A model generated the notes under the pieces. The model was not told the origin of the DNA. It saw only the letters and a list, made by a program, of their open reading frames with translations, and ran no database searches. Shown here piece after piece: positions 61,256 through 64,000 of a stretch of DNA of 64,000 nt (its first letter is position 1; each line of letters starts with the position of its first letter). The DNA lies in the NCBI GenBank assembly GCA_965199335.1, contig CBDAQZ010000004.1, positions 62,001 through 126,000 on the forward strand. The letters run 5' to 3'. The position numbers and the translations under genes are program-made. The DNA comes from CBDAQV01 sp965199335 (GTDB taxonomy: Bacteria > Pseudomonadota > Alphaproteobacteria > CALMVH01).

Positions 61256-63333
61256 TGACGACCCGCGACATCCCCGCCCACCAGCTCTCCGACGACGAAG
61301 CCACCGCAGAACTAGCGGCGCTTGCTGCCGAGATCGCGCATCATTCCGAGTTGTACCACAACAAGGACGCGCCCGAGATCAGCGATGCGGCCTATGACGC
61401 GCTGTTCCGCCGCAACGAGGAGATCGAGCGCCGCTTCCCGCATCTGATGCGCGAGGACAGCCCGTCGCAGCGCGTCGGCGCGGCGCCGCAGGGTTCGTTC
61501 GCCAAGGTGACGCACAGCATCCCCCTGCTGTCGCTCAACAACGCCTTCACCGGCGAGGAAGTCGCCGAGTTCGACGCCCGCATCCGCCGTTTCCTGGGCC
61601 TGCCGGCCGAGGCCGAATTGGCTTTCCTGGCCGAACCCAAGATCGACGGGCTGTCCTGCTCGCTGCGCTACGAACATGGGCGGCTGGTGATGGCCGCGAC
61701 GCGCGGCGACGGCACGACCGGAGAGAACGTGACCGCCAATGCGCGCATGGTGCCGTCGATCCCGCAAACCCTCGCCGCACCCTTCCCCGACGTGATCGAG
61801 GTACGCGGCGAGGTCTACATGGAACGGCATGCCTTCAAGGCGTTGAACGAACGCCGCGCGGCGGCAGGCGAGGTGCTGCTGGCCAATCCGCGCAACGCCG
61901 CCGCCGGATCGCTGCGCATGCTGGACCCGGCCATCACCGCCGAACGCCCGATCGCCTTCTTCGCCTATGCCATCGGCGAGGTCTCCGAGAAGCTGGGACC
62001 GACGCAAAGCGCGATACGCAACCGCCTGCACCGGATGGGCTTCACCCTGAACAGTCCGGTGCAGCTCTGCGCCAATCCGGCGGAGCTGGAACTATACTAT
62101 CAGGAAATCCAGATCCAGCGCCCGCATCTGCCCTACGACATCGACGGCGTCGTCTACAAGATCGACCGGCTGGACCTGCAGGAGCGGCTGGGCTTCGTGT
62201 CACGCGCGCCGCGCTGGGCGATCGCGCATAAATTCCCGGCGGAGCAGGCGCGTACCGTGCTGAACGGCATCCTGATTCAGGTCGGCCGCATGGGCACGCT
62301 GACCCCCGTCGCCGATCTGGAGCCGATCACCGTAGGCGGGGTGGTGGTCAGCCGCGCGACGCTGCACAACGAGGACGAGCTGGCGCGCAAGGATACGCGA
62401 GTCGGCGACACCGTCATCATCCAGCGCGCCGGCGATGTCATCCCGCAGGTGGTTTCGGTCGTGCTGTCCGAACGACCAGCGGGGGCCGTGCCGTTCGTGT
62501 TCCCCGATACCTGCCCGGTCTGCGGCAGCGCCGTCGTGCGCGAGGAGGGCGAGGTCGCCAAACGCTGCACCGGCGGCCTGGTCTGCGACGCGCAATCGGC
62601 CCTGCGCCTGCGTCATTTCGTCAGCCGCGCCGCCTTCGATATCGAGGGCCTGGGCGAACAGTCGATCCGCGAGTTCCACATGGCGGGACTGGTCAAAACG
62701 CCTGCCGACATCTTCCGCCTGTCCACGCACGAGGCGAACCTGGCGACGCGGGAAGGCTGGGGGAAGAAATCGATCGAGAATTTGTTCGCCGCCATCGAGG
62801 CGCGGCGGCGGATCGCACTGGACCGGTTCATCTACGCCCTGGGCATCCGCCAGGTCGGCGAGGCGACGGCGAAGCTGCTGGCGCAGAACTATGTCTCGAT
62901 CGGGCATTTGCGCGAATCGATGATGGCGGCGCAGGACCGCGAGGGCGAGGCCTGGCAGGTCCTGACCGCCATCGAGCAGATCGGCCCGCTGGTCGCCGCC
63001 GACCTGCTGGACTTCTTTGCCGAGCCCAACAACCAGGCGGTACTGGACGACCTGCTGGCTGAAATCACCGTGCTGGACGCGCCGCCGCTGGCGCTGAAGC
63101 ATGCCGCGGTGGGCGGCAAGACCGTGGTCTTTACCGGCACGCTGGAAACCATGACACGCAGCGAGGCGAAGGCCCGCGCCGAATCACTGGGCGCAAAGGT
63201 TGCCGGTTCGGTCAGCGCCAAGACGGATTACGTGGTCGCGGGCAGCGATGCCGGGTCGAAGCTGACCAAGGCGAAGGAGCTGGGGGTCGCCGTATTGACC
63301 GAGCTGGAATGGGCCGAACTGGTCGATAGCTGA
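61255..63333 (+). CDS. ligA: NAD-dependent DNA ligase
   Basis: LigA seals nicks in replication and repair using NAD+. The 692-residue protein has the adenylation domain with the active lysine in AEPKIDGLSCSLRYEHGRLV and the OB domain (VGRMGTLTPVADLEPITVGG, GDTVIIQRAGDVIPQVV). The zinc finger uses Cys pairs in TCPVCGSAVV and KRCTGGLVCDAQ. Helix-hairpin-helix repeats follow, then a C-terminal BRCT domain (GGKTVVFTGTLETMTRSEAK). ATG at 61255 overlaps the recN stop (TGATG). Confidence 0.98.
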   Translation: MTTRDIPAHQLSDDEATAELAALAAEIAHHSELYHNKDAPEISDAAYDALFRRNEEIERRFPHLMREDSPSQRVGAAPQGSFAKVTHSIPLLSLNNAFTGEEVAEFDARIRRFLGLPAEAELAFLAEPKIDGLSCSLRYEHGRLVMAATRGDGTTGENVTANARMVPSIPQTLAAPFPDVIEVRGEVYMERHAFKALNERRAAAGEVLLANPRNAAAGSLRMLDPAITAERPIAFFAYAIGEVSEKLGPTQSAIRNRLHRMGFTLNSPVQLCANPAELELYYQEIQIQRPHLPYDIDGVVYKIDRLDLQERLGFVSRAPRWAIAHKFPAEQARTVLNGILIQVGRMGTLTPVADLEPITVGGVVVSRATLHNEDELARKDTRVGDTVIIQRAGDVIPQVVSVVLSERPAGAVPFVFPDTCPVCGSAVVREEGEVAKRCTGGLVCDAQSALRLRHFVSRAAFDIEGLGEQSIREFHMAGLVKTPADIFRLSTHEANLATREGWGKKSIENLFAAIEARRRIALDRFIYALGIRQVGEATAKLLAQNYVSIGHLRESMMAAQDREGEAWQVLTAIEQIGPLVAADLLDFFAEPNNQAVLDDLLAEITVLDAPPLALKHAAVGGKTVVFTGTLETMTRSEAKARAESLGAKVAGSVSAKTDYVVAGSDAGSKLTKAKELGVAVLTELEWAELVDS

Positions 63334-63399
63334 ACAATCTCCACACATTTCCGGCCCGCTTCAATTGCCGTTAACCCTGGCAGGGCACATATAGATCGC

Positions 63400-64000
63400 A
63401 TGCGGCATCTCCGGGTCATCCTTCTGCTTTTCCTGATCGGCATTGCGCCCGCGTACGCAGGCTCGTCCGCCGGTACGGAACACGTTCAGGTCAAGCTGGT
63501 CGCCGACAAGGACGCGGTCGCCCCGGGCGACACGCTGACCGTCGCGGTGGTCGAGGATATCATTCCCGAATGGCACACCTACTGGCTCAATCCAGGCGAT
63601 AGCGGCATCGCGCCGACCCTGTCGTGGACACTGCCGCCCGATTTCGTCGCAGGCCCGATATTGTGGCCGCCTCCGCAGAACCTGCCCTACGGGCCGCTGG
63701 TCAATTTCGGCTACGGCAACCATGTCGTTCTGCTGTCCGAGATCAAGGTGCCGCCCGATGCCACGGCCGGAACCACGCAGAAACTGGCTGCGACCTTCAC
63801 CTGGCTGGTCTGCCAGGAAACCTGCATCCCGGAAAACGCGAAGCTGGATATCTCGGTGCGGATCGCGGCAACCAGCCGCATCGCCGAAAACGACGCCGAC
63901 CTGTTCACCAAGGCGCGCGCCGAGCTGCCCAAACCCGCGCCGTTCAAGGCCGAGCTGACCACCGACGCCAAGGTGTTGACCCTGACCATCGCAGCCCCCG
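63400..64000 (+). CDS. DsbD-type thiol:disulfide interchange protein (5' part)
   Basis: The ATG at 63400 opens a frame that runs off the window after 200 codons. A signal peptide (RHLRVILLLFLIGIAPAYAG) precedes an N-terminal domain of the DsbD/ScsB class: HVQVKLVADKDAVAPGDTLT, EWHTYWLNPGDSGIAP, YGPLVNFGYGNHVVLLSEI and the redox pair in WLVCQETCIPE. The membrane and thioredoxin domains would lie outside. Such proteins bring electrons to periplasmic reductases. A short gap of ~65 bp follows ligA. Confidence 0.85.
   Translation, partial: MRHLRVILLLFLIGIAPAYAGSSAGTEHVQVKLVADKDAVAPGDTLTVAVVEDIIPEWHTYWLNPGDSGIAPTLSWTLPPDFVAGPILWPPPQNLPYGPLVNFGYGNHVVLLSEIKVPPDATAGTTQKLAATFTWLVCQETCIPENAKLDISVRIAATSRIAENDADLFTKARAELPKPAPFKAELTTDAKVLTLTIAAP

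Overview
The window is from a GC-rich alphaproteobacterial chromosome. The main evidence is an NDUFA12-type complex I subunit beside MlaD and a DUF2155 protein, accC-accB-aroQ, divergent purD/xseA, and bamD-recN-ligA. I see no rRNA, tRNA, CRISPR array, insertion sequence or prophage. I cannot place it below class level.

Layout. 1-5.7 kb: the start of a membrane protein, a Zur-like Fur regulator, a Tyr/Pro-rich exported protein, a TetR regulator, and a leftward group (NDUFA12, mlaD, methyltransferase, DUF2155). 5.7-9.8 kb: motA, an exported protein with an acyltransferase, and leuA preceded by a leucine-rich leader peptide with attenuator-like stems and its own promoter. 9.8-15.9 kb: a glycan-type island with two GT-C membrane glycosyltransferases, a slipin, and three tandem short GT9-like paralogues sharing an SLKFDEYK motif; the middle copy carries a one-base frameshift. 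16-32.8 kb: one rightward str/S10/spc cluster from rpsL to adk with a consensus promoter. It lacks rpoBC upstream and rpsM-rpsK-rpoA-rplQ downstream. Five of its ribosomal proteins (L3, L29, S17, L5, L30) carry low-complexity tails, and rplC is split by a one-base deletion that is probably a consensus error. 32.9-38 kb: two divergent L,D-transpeptidases, an alanine-rich lipoprotein, topoisomerase IB, a Rap1a/Tai-like protein and two unrecognised genes in visibly AT-richer DNA. 38-47.9 kb: accC-accB-aroQ, a Gfo/Idh-like protein, a DsbA-like protein, an aldo/keto reductase, a diguanylate cyclase, a Tat-exported DUF882 protein and a probable FabMG-type enoyl-ACP reductase. 48-57.2 kb: a large L,D-transpeptidase, a UvrD-like helicase, DUF4337, a trypsin-like exported protease, xseA and a GT-C-like membrane protein. 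57.2-64 kb: purD, then bamD, recN, ligA and a truncated DsbD-type reductase.

How it fits together. Most genes are housekeeping: translation, Sec export, fatty-acid initiation, leucine and purine synthesis, DNA repair and envelope building. Envelope work is strongly represented (three L,D-transpeptidases, a DUF882 protein, BamD, MlaD, an Ala-rich lipoprotein, DsbA and DsbD). The least explained parts are the GT-C/slipin/SLKFDEYK cluster, the 36.3-38 kb pair, the 455-residue Gfo/Idh-like protein and the ribosomal-protein extensions.
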